Shown here: in pieces, positions 34,513-44,080 of the stretch
How the letters are laid out: each line of letters starts with the position of its first letter
Position numbering within the stretch: position 1 is the first letter of the stretch
Assembly (NCBI RefSeq): GCF_014076495.1
Contig: NZ_CP043575.1
Span: 3,534,001 to 3,598,000 of the forward strand
Direction of reading: 5' to 3'
Length of the DNA: 64,000 nt
Origin: Comamonas koreensis
Lineage (GTDB): Bacteria; Pseudomonadota; Gammaproteobacteria; Burkholderiales; Burkholderiaceae_C
Translations under genes and position numbers: made by a program
Notes under the pieces: generated by a model
What the model was told of the DNA's origin: nothing
The model's input: the letters and a program-made list of their open reading frames with translations, nothing else
The model's database searches: none

Positions 34513-35307
34513 ATGCTGAGCGCAAAAGACCTCAAGATCACCTTCAACCCCGGCACCCCGATCGAAACCCGCGCGCTGCGCGGCATGGCGCTGGATATTC
34601 CCGCCGGCCAGTTCGTCACCGTCATCGGCTCCAACGGCGCGGGCAAATCGACCTTTTTGAACGCCATCTCCGGCGACCTGATGGTCGACTCGGGCAGCAT
34701 CGTCATTGACGGCGAAGACATGACGCGCAAGCCCGTCTGGGACCGCGCGCACAAGGTGGCCCGCGTGTTCCAGGACCCGATGGCCGGCACCTGCGAAGAC
34801 CTGTCGATCGAAGAGAACATGGCCCTGGCGCATGAGCGCGGCAACTTTCGCGGCCTGTCCAAGGCCGTCAAGCAAGCCAACCGTGCGCTCTACCGCGAAA
34901 AGCTCGCCACGCTGGGCCTGGGCCTGGAAAACCGTTTGACCGACCGCATCGGCCTGCTCTCGGGCGGCCAGCGCCAGGCCGTCAGCCTGCTGATGGCAGC
35001 GCTCCAGCCTTCGCGCATTTTGCTGCTCGACGAGCACACCGCTGCGCTCGATCCGCGCACCGCCGATTTTGTGCTCAAACTCACCGCCCGCATCGTCGAA
35101 GAAGGCCAACTGACCACGATGATGGTCACCCACAGCATGCGCCAGGCGCTCGATGTGGGCGACCGCACCGTGATGCTGCACCAGGGCCAGGTGGTCCTCG
35201 ATGTCAGCGGCGAGGAACGCGCCAAGATGGACGTGCCCGATCTGCTGCAGATGTTCGAGAAGGTGCGCGGCGAAAAACTCGCCGATGATGCGCTGCTGCT
35301 GGGCTAA
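34513..35307 (+). CDS. ABC transporter ATP-binding protein, TrpZ-like
   Basis: A 264-residue ATPase. Walker A is GSNGAGKST, the signature is LSGGQRQAVS and Walker B is ILLLDEHTAALDP, with the DEHTAALD variant that is usual for this subfamily. It powers import with the permease just upstream. AAGGAGAGAG lies four bases before the ATG at 34513, so an alternative start at 34483 overlapping the permease end is rejected. The operon ends with an intrinsic terminator at 35330-35368. Confidence 0.95.
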   Translation: MLSAKDLKITFNPGTPIETRALRGMALDIPAGQFVTVIGSNGAGKSTFLNAISGDLMVDSGSIVIDGEDMTRKPVWDRAHKVARVFQDPMAGTCEDLSIEENMALAHERGNFRGLSKAVKQANRALYREKLATLGLGLENRLTDRIGLLSGGQRQAVSLLMAALQPSRILLLDEHTAALDPRTADFVLKLTARIVEEGQLTTMMVTHSMRQALDVGDRTVMLHQGQVVLDVSGEERAKMDVPDLLQMFEKVRGEKLADDALLLG

Positions 35308-35329
35308 ACAGCCGCTCCTGCACCGCCAC

Positions 35330-35368
35330 AACAGCGGAGACCACGCAGGTGGCTCCGCTGTTTTTTTA
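35330..35368 (+). terminator. Terminator after the ABC importer operon
   Basis: CAGCGGAG pairs with CTCCGCTG, with ACC/GGT continuing inside, and is followed by at least seven T. The A-poor left side suggests it works mainly rightward. Confidence 0.88.
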
Positions 35369-35372
35369 TGCC

Positions 35373-36827
35373 TCAGAGCGCTGCAGCACGGCGCAAAAAT
35401 CGCCGCAGTGACCAGGCCGCTAATGCAGGGAACAGCGCAAACACGGCAAACAACCAGAGCGCCGAGCGGCCCAGCGCTGCCGGGTCGCCCAGCGCGGTCA
35501 ACCCCAGCGCATTGGCCACCAGGCCCACCAGCGCTGCGCCCACTGCCATGCCATAGAGCTGCACCATCGTGATGCCCGAGGCGGCGCTGTCGGCCTCCTG
35601 GGCACTGGCGCTGTGCATGATGGCATTGAGCACATGGGGCCAGGCCATGCCCACCCCCAGACCGAGCACAGCCAGCGCCAGGCCGCAGACCACCAGCGCC
35701 GCCTGGCCCTGCCAGGGCATGGCCAGCGCCAAGGCCACCAGGGCCAACGTGCACAGCACCGGGCCGATCAGCATCAGTGCCCTGCCGGCCCGGCCACTTT
35801 TGCCCGAGAACAACACCGACGCCACCGACCAGCCGCCGGCGAGCAAAGCCGTCACATAGCCCGCCGTCAGCGGTTGCAAGCCATGCAAGTGCTGCAGCAG
35901 ATAGGGCACAAACACCTCCGTCATCGTCCCCACCAGCAGCAGTGCGATGGCGGCGTACAGCATGCCCAGCGGCTGGCCGAGCGCCGTGCTGCCCTCGGGC
36001 AGCAGGCGGCGGCTGGCGCGGCGCTCATGCCAGATCGCAGCCGCACCGGCCAGCAAGCCTGCCGCGCCCAGCAGCCATTGCCAGAGCGGTGCAGTCACCA
36101 CACTGGCCGCCGCCACCAACAGCACCGACAGCGCCAGCAGCACAATCTGCAGCCCGGCAATGCGGCCGTCCTGCGCGGGTGTGCTGCGCAGCAGGCGCTG
36201 CGGGGCCAGTTGGTGCTGCACCAGCAGCATTTGCAGCACTAGCGAGGGCAACAAGGCGCCAAAGGCCAGCCGCCAATGGCCGGCCTGGGCGAACAGCCCG
36301 CCTACCGCCGGGCCGCTCAGGGTGGCCACGCCCCACATCGCCGAGATCAGCCCAATCGCACGCGGCCACAGCGCGGGCGGAAACACCAGCCGGATCAAGG
36401 TGTAGCTCAGCGCACCCACTGCCCCGCCCCCCAGGCCCTGAACTGCCCGGCCCAGCAGCAGCATCGGCATGGACGGCGCCATCGCGCACAGCAGGCTGCC
36501 CAGGCTGAACACCAGCAGGCCTGCGAGCATGGCACCCCGCGCGCCCCAGCCGGCCAGCATGCGCACCGCCAGTGCAGCGCCGATGATGGAGGCCACGACA
36601 AACAAGGTGGTGCTCCAGGCATACCAGGCCAGGCCGCCGATCTCCTGCACCACCGAAGGCAGGATCGTGGTGACGATGTGCACATTGATCGCATGCATGG
36701 CCACCGCGCCGGTCAGCGCCAGCGCCTTGAGGCCATGGGGCCGGCCCAGCAGCTGGGCCCAGCCGGCAGGCGCTTCGGGCACGGGCGCGGCGCCTGTGGT
36801 GAGGGGTGATGAAGTTGAGGATGCCAT
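35373..36827 (-). CDS. MFS efflux transporter
   Basis: A 484-residue multipass membrane protein of the major facilitator superfamily, probably a 14-helix drug:proton antiporter (EmrB/QacA-like). The motif after helix 4, GLGGGAVGALSYTLIRLVFPP, resembles the family's Gly-rich segment, and AVGALVGLVANALGL-like repeats occur near the end. The ATG at 36827 is preceded by AGGA and lies in a sensible place before helix 1; an upstream in-frame start at 36887 would overlap the promoter. It is divergent from a helix-turn-helix regulator 88 bases away, which probably controls it. The substrate is unknown. Confidence 0.88.
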   Translation of the reverse strand: MASSTSSPLTTGAAPVPEAPAGWAQLLGRPHGLKALALTGAVAMHAINVHIVTTILPSVVQEIGGLAWYAWSTTLFVVASIIGAALAVRMLAGWGARGAMLAGLLVFSLGSLLCAMAPSMPMLLLGRAVQGLGGGAVGALSYTLIRLVFPPALWPRAIGLISAMWGVATLSGPAVGGLFAQAGHWRLAFGALLPSLVLQMLLVQHQLAPQRLLRSTPAQDGRIAGLQIVLLALSVLLVAAASVVTAPLWQWLLGAAGLLAGAAAIWHERRASRRLLPEGSTALGQPLGMLYAAIALLLVGTMTEVFVPYLLQHLHGLQPLTAGYVTALLAGGWSVASVLFSGKSGRAGRALMLIGPVLCTLALVALALAMPWQGQAALVVCGLALAVLGLGVGMAWPHVLNAIMHSASAQEADSAASGITMVQLYGMAVGAALVGLVANALGLTALGDPAALGRSALWLFAVFALFPALAAWSLRRFLRRAAAL

Positions 36828-36915
36828 GCCATTCCTGGTTGTGAAATAATGCAAGTATTGTCTTTGATAATCCCACGCTCTCAGCAATAAAACAAGCTAT
36901 CACTTGTATAAATAA
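36828..36915. promoter_or_regulatory. AT-rich divergent promoter between MFS gene and regulator
   Basis: This 88-base stretch is strikingly AT-rich for this genome. It holds CAAGTATTGT and CACTTGTATA in opposite orientation, which share an inverted CAAGTA-like core and could be half-sites for the adjoining regulator. Exact boxes cannot be assigned. Confidence 0.4.
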
Positions 36916-37554
36916 ATGCCATCGCTCCCCATCGACCCCTCGTCCACCATGCGCATGCTAGAAGCCCTGAAGCGCCAGGCCCCCGCCAGCACCGCCGACT
37001 TGGCGCGCACGCTGCAGATGACGGCCGAGGCCGCTCGCCAGCAGATCAACAAGCTGGCTGACCAGGGCCTCGTGCAGGCCGATCTGCAAAAACCGGCGGG
37101 CGCGGGCCGGCCGCGCCAGCTGTGGACCTTGACGGCTGCGGGCCAGCGTTACTTTCCCGATGCCCATGCGCAACTCACGGTGCAGCTCATTGGCGCCATC
37201 GAAAAGCTCTTTGGCCAGCAGGGCATGGACGGCCTGATCAGCGAGCGCGAAGCGCAATCACGCAGCCGCTACCGCCAGGCCTGCACCGCCCCCGGACTGC
37301 CCGAGCGCCTGGCGCAGCTGGCCGAGGTCCGCACGCAAGAGGGCTATATGGCCCATGTCGAGCCCCACCCGCAAGGCTGGCTGCTGGTGGAGCACCACTG
37401 CCCCATCTGCGCTGCGGCACAGAGCTGCCGGGGCTTTTGCCGTTCGGAGCAGGCGCTGTTCCAGGAGGTGGTCGCAGGCTTGGCTACGTTGGAGCGCAGC
37501 GAATACCTGCTCGACGGCGGCCAGCGCTGCGTCTACCTGGTGCAGCCGCTGTAA
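36916..37554 (+). CDS. COG2345-type transcriptional regulator with Cys-rich C-terminus
   Basis: A 212-residue regulator. Residues about 10-75 form a winged helix-turn-helix (TADLARTLQMTAEAARQQINKLADQGL, then a wing with GAGRPRQLWTLT). The C-terminal region has four closely spaced cysteines, CPICAAAQSCRGFC near residue 165, a pattern seen in SufR-related proteins where it can hold a metal or Fe-S cluster. It is divergent from the MFS efflux gene and likely represses it. The stop codon TAA is also the left target duplication of a MITE-like element, so the gene ends exactly where that element begins. Confidence 0.82.
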   Translation: MPSLPIDPSSTMRMLEALKRQAPASTADLARTLQMTAEAARQQINKLADQGLVQADLQKPAGAGRPRQLWTLTAAGQRYFPDAHAQLTVQLIGAIEKLFGQQGMDGLISEREAQSRSRYRQACTAPGLPERLAQLAEVRTQEGYMAHVEPHPQGWLLVEHHCPICAAAQSCRGFCRSEQALFQEVVAGLATLERSEYLLDGGQRCVYLVQPL

Positions 37555-37878
37555 GAACCTGTTCAAAGTCTCCTCGCGCCGCGACAGTGTCTTTGCGAGA
37601 TGGGATGCGAGGGGGGCGCCCAGCCGCGCAATACCGCCGCAATAGCCCAGCTATTGCGAGGATTTGCAACGACGCAGACCTCCCCTGCCCGGTCGGCCCT
37701 CGCCGGGTGCCCCTTCCCGGGCAGCGCAAAGCCACTGTCCCGAAGGGTTGGAGTGAAATCGGGCGATTTCTGCGCGCTGGCCCTTGCTTGCACCCCGGTG
37801 CAAGCTGCGTTCCATCCCTTCGAACTCATCCCGATTGCACTCCAACGCGGCTGCGTAGAGACTTTGAACAGGTTCTAA
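37552..37878. mobile_element. MITE-like element with 18-bp perfect inverted repeats and TAA duplication
   Basis: GAACCTGTTCAAAGTCTC at 37555-37572 is the exact reverse complement of 37858-37875, and both ends are bordered by TAA (37552-37554 and 37876-37878). The 285 bases between contain no open frame of note but several internal palindromes, including GCAATAGCCCAGCTATTGC near 37640. This is the structure of a non-autonomous element mobilised by a transposase making 3-bp TNA duplications, as some IS5-family enzymes do. It fills the 352-base gap between the regulator and the next gene. Confidence 0.85.
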
Positions 37879-37906
37879 GGCCGCCGCCTGACGCAGCGCA
37901 GCTGGC

Positions 37907-39382
37907 TCAGGCGCAAGCCGCTGCTTCGCCATCCTCCTGGGATGCACTGCGGGACTGGGTCTGCGGCTTGGCCATGCGCAGACATACCAGCCAGGCCAGC
38001 AAGGCCAGGCCCGCGGCACCCCAGAGCGCATGCTGCAGGCCCCGGGCATTGGCCTGGCGGATGGTCTCAGCGCCAGCCCCTTCCAGCCCAGCCAGCGGCG
38101 CGGCCGCCAGCATCACCAGCAAGGCCAGGCCCAGCGCCGCGCCCACCTGCTGCGCGGTGGCAGCCACACCGGACGCCACGCCTTGGCGCGCCGGCGCAAT
38201 ACCCTGGCCCACGAGCACCCACATGCCGGTCCAGCTCGCACCCTGGCCCAGGCTCATCACCACAAAGCCGGGTACCAGCCCGGCATAGTTGCCGGCCAGC
38301 GGCAGCACCGCAGCTATCCAGACCATGCCCAGCACTCCGGCGGCCCAGCCCCGCAGCAGCACGCTGCGGGTGCCCTGCTGCGCCAGGCCGCGCTCGGCCA
38401 GGCGTATGCCCCAGGTGCACACCGCCGTCGGCAGCACAAAGGCCAGGCCGGCCTGCAGCGGGCTCCAGCCCAGCACCTGCTGAAAATACAGACCCAGAAA
38501 GTAATACTGCACGCCGTAGCTGCTCATGAACAGCATGGCCAGCAGCATGCTGGTCTGCAAGCTGCCCACCCGCAGCATGGCCAGCGGCATCAGGGGCGCA
38601 GCCACCCGCGCTTCGGTGCGCCAGAATAGACCGAGCGCGGCCAGCGCCAGCAGCAGCAGGCCCAGTGTGCGCCCGTCAGCCCAGCCCCATTGCGGGCCCT
38701 GCACCAGCAGCGCCACCCAGGCGCTGGTACCGACGGTCACGCTGATGCAGCCCAGCAGGTCAAAGCGGCGCTGTGCAGCCGGCACTGCTGGCATCGCAGG
38801 CAGGTAGCGGCCAGCGGCGAGCGCGCAGGGCCAGGCAATCGGCACCAGCACCCACAGCACCCAGTGCCAGCCCAGGGTCTGGGTGAGCAAGCCGCCCAGC
38901 AAGGCGCCAGCCGCCAGGCCGCCGGCACTGGCCATGCTCCACACGGCCAGCGCACGGTTGCGCGCAGCGCCTGCGGCATACAAGGTATTGATCATCGACA
39001 AGGTGGCCGGGAACAGCAGCGCCGCTGCCACCCCCTGCCCGGCACGCGCCGCCACCAACTGCCAGGGCAGATGCGCAAAGCCGCCAGCCAAGGAGGCCAG
39101 GCCAAACAGCGCCATCGCTGCCACATACATGCGGCGCTGGCCCAGCAGATCAGCGCAGCGCCCGCCCAGCAGCAGGCAGCCGCCAAAGGCCACGCTGTAG
39201 CCGCTGATGACCCATTGCAGGTGGCGGGCATCGAGCTGCAGCTGCTGGCCCATGGCATCCAGCGCGACAAAGACAATCGTCGCGTCGAGCGCAATCAGCA
39301 GTTGCGCAAACGACAGCAAGGCCAGCGCGGCGCGCGGATGGCGCAGCAAAGCAGGCTGGCGCAGGGGTTCTTCAAGGGTCAC
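37907..39382 (-). CDS. MFS drug-efflux transporter, DHA2 type
   Basis: A 491-residue membrane protein with 14 predicted helices. LIALDATIVFVALDAMG in helix 1 is the DHA2 family signature (LDxTIVNVALP-like), and GGRCADLLGQRRMYV is the conserved MFS loop between helices 2 and 3. Such proteins pump out drugs, dyes or aromatic compounds using the proton gradient. It is divergent from a LysR regulator 187 bases away, which probably controls it. It is a different gene from the MFS transporter at 35373-36827, not a duplicate. Confidence 0.9.
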   Translation of the reverse strand: MTLEEPLRQPALLRHPRAALALLSFAQLLIALDATIVFVALDAMGQQLQLDARHLQWVISGYSVAFGGCLLLGGRCADLLGQRRMYVAAMALFGLASLAGGFAHLPWQLVAARAGQGVAAALLFPATLSMINTLYAAGAARNRALAVWSMASAGGLAAGALLGGLLTQTLGWHWVLWVLVPIAWPCALAAGRYLPAMPAVPAAQRRFDLLGCISVTVGTSAWVALLVQGPQWGWADGRTLGLLLLALAALGLFWRTEARVAAPLMPLAMLRVGSLQTSMLLAMLFMSSYGVQYYFLGLYFQQVLGWSPLQAGLAFVLPTAVCTWGIRLAERGLAQQGTRSVLLRGWAAGVLGMVWIAAVLPLAGNYAGLVPGFVVMSLGQGASWTGMWVLVGQGIAPARQGVASGVAATAQQVGAALGLALLVMLAAAPLAGLEGAGAETIRQANARGLQHALWGAAGLALLAWLVCLRMAKPQTQSRSASQEDGEAAACA

Positions 39383-39464
39383 GTCATCACTCCGACAAGG
39401 GAAAAAGCATGCGGCGCGGTCTGCGCGCAGAAAACCTGCAGCACTGGGTGCCTGCAGGCGGGTG

Positions 39465-39484
39465 ATGACCGGTCATGGCGCCAT
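39465..39484. promoter_or_regulatory. Two abutting palindromes between MFS and LysR genes
   Basis: ATGACCGGTCAT (39465-39476) is a perfect 12-base palindrome and overlaps ATGGCGCCAT (39475-39484). They lie in the divergent promoter region, 85-105 bases from the LysR start. The position fits an operator for the LysR-type regulator. Confidence 0.45.
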
Positions 39485-39569
39485 GGTATTTAAATCAATA
39501 ACGAAGATAAATAGCAAAAATATCTTTTACTTATGCAAAAATGAATCAATACCCTTGCTGGAGCCATCC

Positions 39570-40460
39570 ATGGATTTGAACGCGGTACAGATGCTGATCA
39601 AGGTGGCCGAGCACAAGAGCTTTACCCAGGCCGCGCACAGCCTGCGCACCACGCAGTCGCGCATCTCCCGCGCCATTGCACAGCTGGAGGCCGACCTGGG
39701 CACGCGCCTGCTGCACCGCAATACCCGCAATGTGTCGCTGACCCCCGATGGCTGCCTGCTGGTCGACCGCAGTGCCGCGCTGATCGCCGGGCTGGACGAT
39801 GCCAAGCAGCAGCTGTTGGACCGGCGCTGCGAGCCCACCGGCGTGCTGCGCATGACGGCGCCTTCGGTGCTCGGCCGCATGGTGCTGACACCCCTGCTGG
39901 GCCAGCTGCTGCAGCAGCACCCGGGTCTGCAGATCGAGGCCAGCTTCACCGACCGCCTGGTGGACATGGTGGACGAGGGTTTTGACGCTGCGGTGCGCAT
40001 CGGCCCCTTGCTCGACAGCCGGATGATCGGCCGGCCGCTGCCGCCGCTGCACTGGGTGACGGTCGCCTCACCGGCCTATACCGCCCGCCACGGCCGGCCG
40101 CAAAACCTGCAAGAGCTGGCCACGCACCGCTGCCTGTCGGTCTACAACCACTACCGGGGTTTTGCCGTTCCCTGGCAGTTTCGCCACCCCAACGGCAGCA
40201 CCATCGACTGGCCCGCGCCCCACGCGATCAGATTCGACAGTGGTGACCCGTTGATCGAAGGCGCGATTGCCGGCCTGGGCGTGGCCCAGGTGATGGGGTT
40301 TGCGGTGCGCGATGCGCTGGCCGATGGCCGGCTGGAGCGGCTGCTGCCCGCGCTGGAAGGCCGCAGCCGCGCGCTCTCCGTGGTCTACCCGCGCACGCGC
40401 CATGCCTCACCCAAGGTGCAGGCGCTGTGCCAGCTGCTCTTGGCGCGCAGCGCCTGGTGA
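39570..40460 (+). CDS. LysR-family transcriptional regulator
   Basis: A 296-residue LysR-type regulator. The N-terminal helix-turn-helix is clear ([31 protein letters not shown]), and the rest is the periplasmic-binding-protein-like effector domain. The form [17 protein letters not shown] and the late [17 protein letters not shown] are typical of the CrgA/DmlR-like group. The start at 39570 gives the normal LysR N-terminus. It is divergent from the DHA2 efflux gene and likely governs it in response to a compound the pump exports. Confidence 0.92.
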   Translation: MDLNAVQMLIKVAEHKSFTQAAHSLRTTQSRISRAIAQLEADLGTRLLHRNTRNVSLTPDGCLLVDRSAALIAGLDDAKQQLLDRRCEPTGVLRMTAPSVLGRMVLTPLLGQLLQQHPGLQIEASFTDRLVDMVDEGFDAAVRIGPLLDSRMIGRPLPPLHWVTVASPAYTARHGRPQNLQELATHRCLSVYNHYRGFAVPWQFRHPNGSTIDWPAPHAIRFDSGDPLIEGAIAGLGVAQVMGFAVRDALADGRLERLLPALEGRSRALSVVYPRTRHASPKVQALCQLLLARSAW

Positions 40461-40669
40461 TCGCACCAGCCCAGGAAGGCTCTGGCGCGCCATGCCGGCT
40501 GGCGGCGATTGTTCAAATCCATGCAACGCTGCGTTCAAACCCGGGGCACCCCAAACAGGCGCAGACGCCCTACAGTAGATCCAGGCGCCAAGAACGGATC
40601 GCATACCGGTTCTGGAGACGCTCCCACCGCTGTAGCGGTCCCTCTTCATCGACAAAGGAAATATTCACC

Positions 40670-41269
40670 ATGGCTAAAGTTCTGGTTCTCTACCATTCCA
40701 TGTACGGTCACATCGAGACCATGGCCGGCAAGATCGCCGAAGGCGCACGCAGTGTCGCCGGCACCGAGGTGGTCATCAAGCGCGTACCCGAGACCATGCC
40801 GCAAGAGGCTTTCCAGGCCGCTGGCGGCAAGGTGGACCAGGCAGCCGCTGTGGCCACGCCAGCCGAGCTCGCCGAGTACGACGCCATCATCTTTGGCACC
40901 CCCACCCGTTTTGGCAATATGAGCGGCCAGATGCGCAGCTTCCTCGACCAGACTGGGGGCCTGTGGGCCAAGGGCGCGCTGTCGGGCAAGGTCGGCAGCG
41001 TGTTCACGTCGACGGGCACCTTGGGCGGCCAGGAAACCACCGTGACCTCGTTCTGGAACACCCTGGCCCACCACGGCATGGTGATCGTGCCCGCCGGTTT
41101 TGGCCTGCCTTCGCAGTTTGACCTGTCGCAGGCCAAGGGCGGCTCGCCCTACGGCGCAGCCACCCTGGCCGGTGCCGATGGCTCGCGCCAGCCCTCCGCC
41201 CCCGAGCTGGAACTGGCCTTTGCCCAGGGCGCCAAGGTTGCTGCACTTGCTGCCAAGCTGAGCGCATGA
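40670..41269 (+). CDS. wrbA: NAD(P)H:quinone oxidoreductase WrbA
   Basis: A 199-residue flavodoxin-like enzyme that reduces quinones by two electrons with FMN. The FMN phosphate loop is [11 protein letters not shown] near the N-terminus, and [14 protein letters not shown] and [11 protein letters not shown] are the WrbA signatures. AAAGGA lies about ten bases before the ATG. Upstream in-frame codons are not coding. The gene stands alone between LysR and a terminator; the 209-base gap before it contains no recognised site. Confidence 0.96.
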   Translation: MAKVLVLYHSMYGHIETMAGKIAEGARSVAGTEVVIKRVPETMPQEAFQAAGGKVDQAAAVATPAELAEYDAIIFGTPTRFGNMSGQMRSFLDQTGGLWAKGALSGKVGSVFTSTGTLGGQETTVTSFWNTLAHHGMVIVPAGFGLPSQFDLSQAKGGSPYGAATLAGADGSRQPSAPELELAFAQGAKVAALAAKLSA

Positions 41270-41310
41270 ACCGCTGCCGGCCCGCCCGGCGGCAACCGTC
41301 CTAGAACGTA

Positions 41311-41342
41311 AAAAAGCCAGTCAGATGTTCTGACTGGCTTTT
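41311..41342. terminator. Bidirectional terminator between wrbA and ppsA
   Basis: GCCAGTCAGA (41316-41325) pairs perfectly with TCTGACTGGC (41329-41338) around TGT. A-run on the left and T-run on the right suit both convergent genes. Confidence 0.9.
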
Positions 41343-41396
41343 CCGCTTTTGTGCCTTGGGGCGTCTGCCACCGGAGTGGCGGCAGGGCAATGCCGC

Positions 41397-43790
41397 TTAC
41401 TTGGCGGCCAGGCGCTGCCAGGTGTCGATCACACTGTCGGGGTTCAGCGAGATCGAGGCAATGCCCTTGTCCGCCAGCCACTGCGCAAAGTCCGGATGGT
41501 CCGAAGGGCCCTGGCCGCAGATACCGACGTACTTGTTCTGGGCCAGGCAGGCCGTGATGGCGCATTCGAGCATCTTCTTGACGGCAGGGTCGCGCTCGTC
41601 AAAGTCGGCAGCCAGCAGCTCCAGACCGGAGTCACGGTCCAGGCCCAGCGTCAGCTGGGTCAGGTCGTTCGAGCCGATCGAGAAGCCATCGAAGTACTCC
41701 AGGAACTCATCGGCCAGGATGGCGTTCGAGGGCACTTCGCACATCATGATGACTTCCAGGCCGTTCTCGCCGCGCTTCAAGCCATTGGCCGCCAGCAGCT
41801 CGGTCACGCGCTTGGCCTGGTCCAGGGTGCGCACGAAGGGGATCATGATCTTGACATTGGTCAGGCCCATGTCGTTACGCACGCGCTTGAGCGCTTCGCA
41901 CTCCATCTTGAAGGCTTCGCCAAAATCCTTGGAGATGTAGCGCGCCGCACCCCGGAAGCCCAGCATCGGGTTTTCTTCATCGGGCTCGTAGCGGCTGCCG
42001 CCGATCAGCTTGCGGTACTCGTTGGACTTGAAGTCCGACATGCGCACGATGACGGGCTTGGGGTAGAAAGCCGCCGCAATCGTGGCCACACCTTCGGTGA
42101 TCTTGTCGACGTAGAAAGCGCGCGGCGAGGCATGGCCCCGGGCGACGGATTCGACGGCCTTCTTCAGATCGGCATCGACGGCGGGGTAGTCCAGGATGGC
42201 CTTGGGGTGCACGCCGATGTTGTTGTTGATGATGAATTCCAGACGTGCCAGACCCACGCCATCGTTGGGCAGTTGGGCAAAATCAAAGGCCAGCTGGGGG
42301 TTGCCCACGTTCATCATGATCTTGGTCTTGATGGGTGGCATCTCGCCGCGCTTGACCTCGGTGATCTCGGTTTCCAGCAGACCGTCATAGATGCGGCCGG
42401 TGTCGCCTTCTGCGCAGCTCACCGTCACCAGGGTGCCGTTCTTGAGTAGCTCGGTGGCATTGCCGCAGCCCACGACGGCAGGGATGCCCAGCTCGCGCGC
42501 AATGATCGCGGCGTGGCAGGTACGGCCACCGCGGTTGGTGACGATGGCCGCGGCCTTTTTCATCACCGGCTCCCAATTCGGGTCGGTCATGTCGGTCACC
42601 AGCACATCGCCGGCTTCAACCTGGTCCATCTGCGAGATGTCGGAGACCAGGCGCACGCGGCCGGTGCCGATCTTCTGGCCAATCGCGCGCCCTTCGGCCA
42701 GCACGGTGCCGCTGCCCTTGAGCTTGTAGCGCTGCTCGGCCTGGCCCTTGGACTGGCTCTTCACCGTCTCAGGGCGTGCCTGCAGGATGTAGAGCTTGCC
42801 GTCGGTGCCGTCCTTGCCCCACTCGATATCCATCGGGCGGCCATAGTGCTTCTCGATCACCAGCGCGTACTGCGCCAGCTCTTGCACTTCGGCATCGGTG
42901 AGCGAATAGCGGTTGCGCAGCTCGGGGCTCACATCGGTGGTGGCCACCAGCTTGCCCGATGCCGCCTTTTCTTCGGGCGTGGCAAATACCATCTGCACCA
43001 GCTTGGAGCCCAGGTTGCGGCGGATCAGGGCCTGCTTGCCCGCTTCGAGCATGGGCTTGTGCACATAGAACTCGTCCGGGTTCACGGCGCCTTGCACCAC
43101 GGTCTCGCCCAGGCCGTAGCTGGAGGTGATGAAGACCACCTGGTCAAAGCCCGACTCGGTGTCGATGGTGAACATCACGCCAGCAGCGCCTTTATCCGAG
43201 CGCACCATGCGCTGCACACCGGCCGACAGCGCCACCACGTCGTGGGCAAAGCCCTTGTGCACGCGGTAGGAAATGGCGCGGTCGTTGTAGAGCGAGGCAA
43301 ACACCTCCTTCATCTTGTGCAGCACATCGTCGATGCCCACCACGTTCAGGAAGGTTTCTTGCTGGCCAGCGAACGAAGCGTCGGGCAGGTCTTCTGCGGT
43401 GGCCGACGAGCGCACGGCAAAGGAGGCCTCGGTATTGCCCGCTTGCAAGGTTACAAAGGCCTCGGCAATGGCTTGTTGCAAATCGAGCGGGAAAGGCTGG
43501 GCCTCGACCATGGCACGGATCTCGGCGCCGACCTGAGCCAGCGCGCGCACATCGTCCACATCCAGCGCCGCGAGCTTGGCGCTGATCTTGTCAGCCAGGC
43601 CTTCGTGGGCCAGGAACTCGCGAAACGCATGGGCCGTCGTGGCAAAGCCGGTCGGCACGCGCACGCCTTGCGGCAATTGCGAGATCATTTCGCCGAGCGA
43701 GGCGTTCTTGCCGCCTACGACCTCGACGTCGGTCATTCTCAGGTTCTCAAACGGTACGACCAGGGCGGTCGCGCTGTAGAGGTTGGACAT
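41397..43790 (-). CDS. ppsA: Phosphoenolpyruvate synthase
   Basis: A 797-residue enzyme that makes phosphoenolpyruvate from pyruvate and ATP for gluconeogenesis. It shows the three domains in order: the nucleotide-binding domain ([12 protein letters not shown] at the start, [18 protein letters not shown]), the swivelling phosphohistidine domain ([21 protein letters not shown], with the catalytic His) and the C-terminal PEP/pyruvate barrel ([16 protein letters not shown]). The ATG at 43790 is preceded by CGGAG. It is divergent from the gene for its regulator PpsR, which inactivates it by phosphorylation. Confidence 0.97.
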   Translation of the reverse strand: MSNLYSATALVVPFENLRMTDVEVVGGKNASLGEMISQLPQGVRVPTGFATTAHAFREFLAHEGLADKISAKLAALDVDDVRALAQVGAEIRAMVEAQPFPLDLQQAIAEAFVTLQAGNTEASFAVRSSATAEDLPDASFAGQQETFLNVVGIDDVLHKMKEVFASLYNDRAISYRVHKGFAHDVVALSAGVQRMVRSDKGAAGVMFTIDTESGFDQVVFITSSYGLGETVVQGAVNPDEFYVHKPMLEAGKQALIRRNLGSKLVQMVFATPEEKAASGKLVATTDVSPELRNRYSLTDAEVQELAQYALVIEKHYGRPMDIEWGKDGTDGKLYILQARPETVKSQSKGQAEQRYKLKGSGTVLAEGRAIGQKIGTGRVRLVSDISQMDQVEAGDVLVTDMTDPNWEPVMKKAAAIVTNRGGRTCHAAIIARELGIPAVVGCGNATELLKNGTLVTVSCAEGDTGRIYDGLLETEITEVKRGEMPPIKTKIMMNVGNPQLAFDFAQLPNDGVGLARLEFIINNNIGVHPKAILDYPAVDADLKKAVESVARGHASPRAFYVDKITEGVATIAAAFYPKPVIVRMSDFKSNEYRKLIGGSRYEPDEENPMLGFRGAARYISKDFGEAFKMECEALKRVRNDMGLTNVKIMIPFVRTLDQAKRVTELLAANGLKRGENGLEVIMMCEVPSNAILADEFLEYFDGFSIGSNDLTQLTLGLDRDSGLELLAADFDERDPAVKKMLECAITACLAQNKYVGICGQGPSDHPDFAQWLADKGIASISLNPDSVIDTWQRLAAK

Positions 43791-44080
43791 GGTGAAGCTC
43801 CGGAAGTTAAAAACTGGCTCGGGCGCCCATGGCCGCAGTGGGGGCAATGGCACGCACGCATAGACTCCTGCCGGGCCGCTGCGGGCTCGGACATCTGGCT
43901 TTGTATTTGTACTGGTAGGCCGGAGTACATGCGGGAAATGTGAATAATGGGCGTCATTGTAGGCGTGCTGCTGCCATTTTGCTTGCGACTTGCTGAACAC
44001 CGTGGTCAACAATGACAAACCCCGCACGCAGCTGTGCGCAGCCTGCGCCAGAATTCGCCCGTTACCGCCGATGTACCACC

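Noticed and set aside
35373..39382. The two MFS genes as a tandem duplication
   Set aside because: Their sequences differ throughout and each has its own regulator of a different family.
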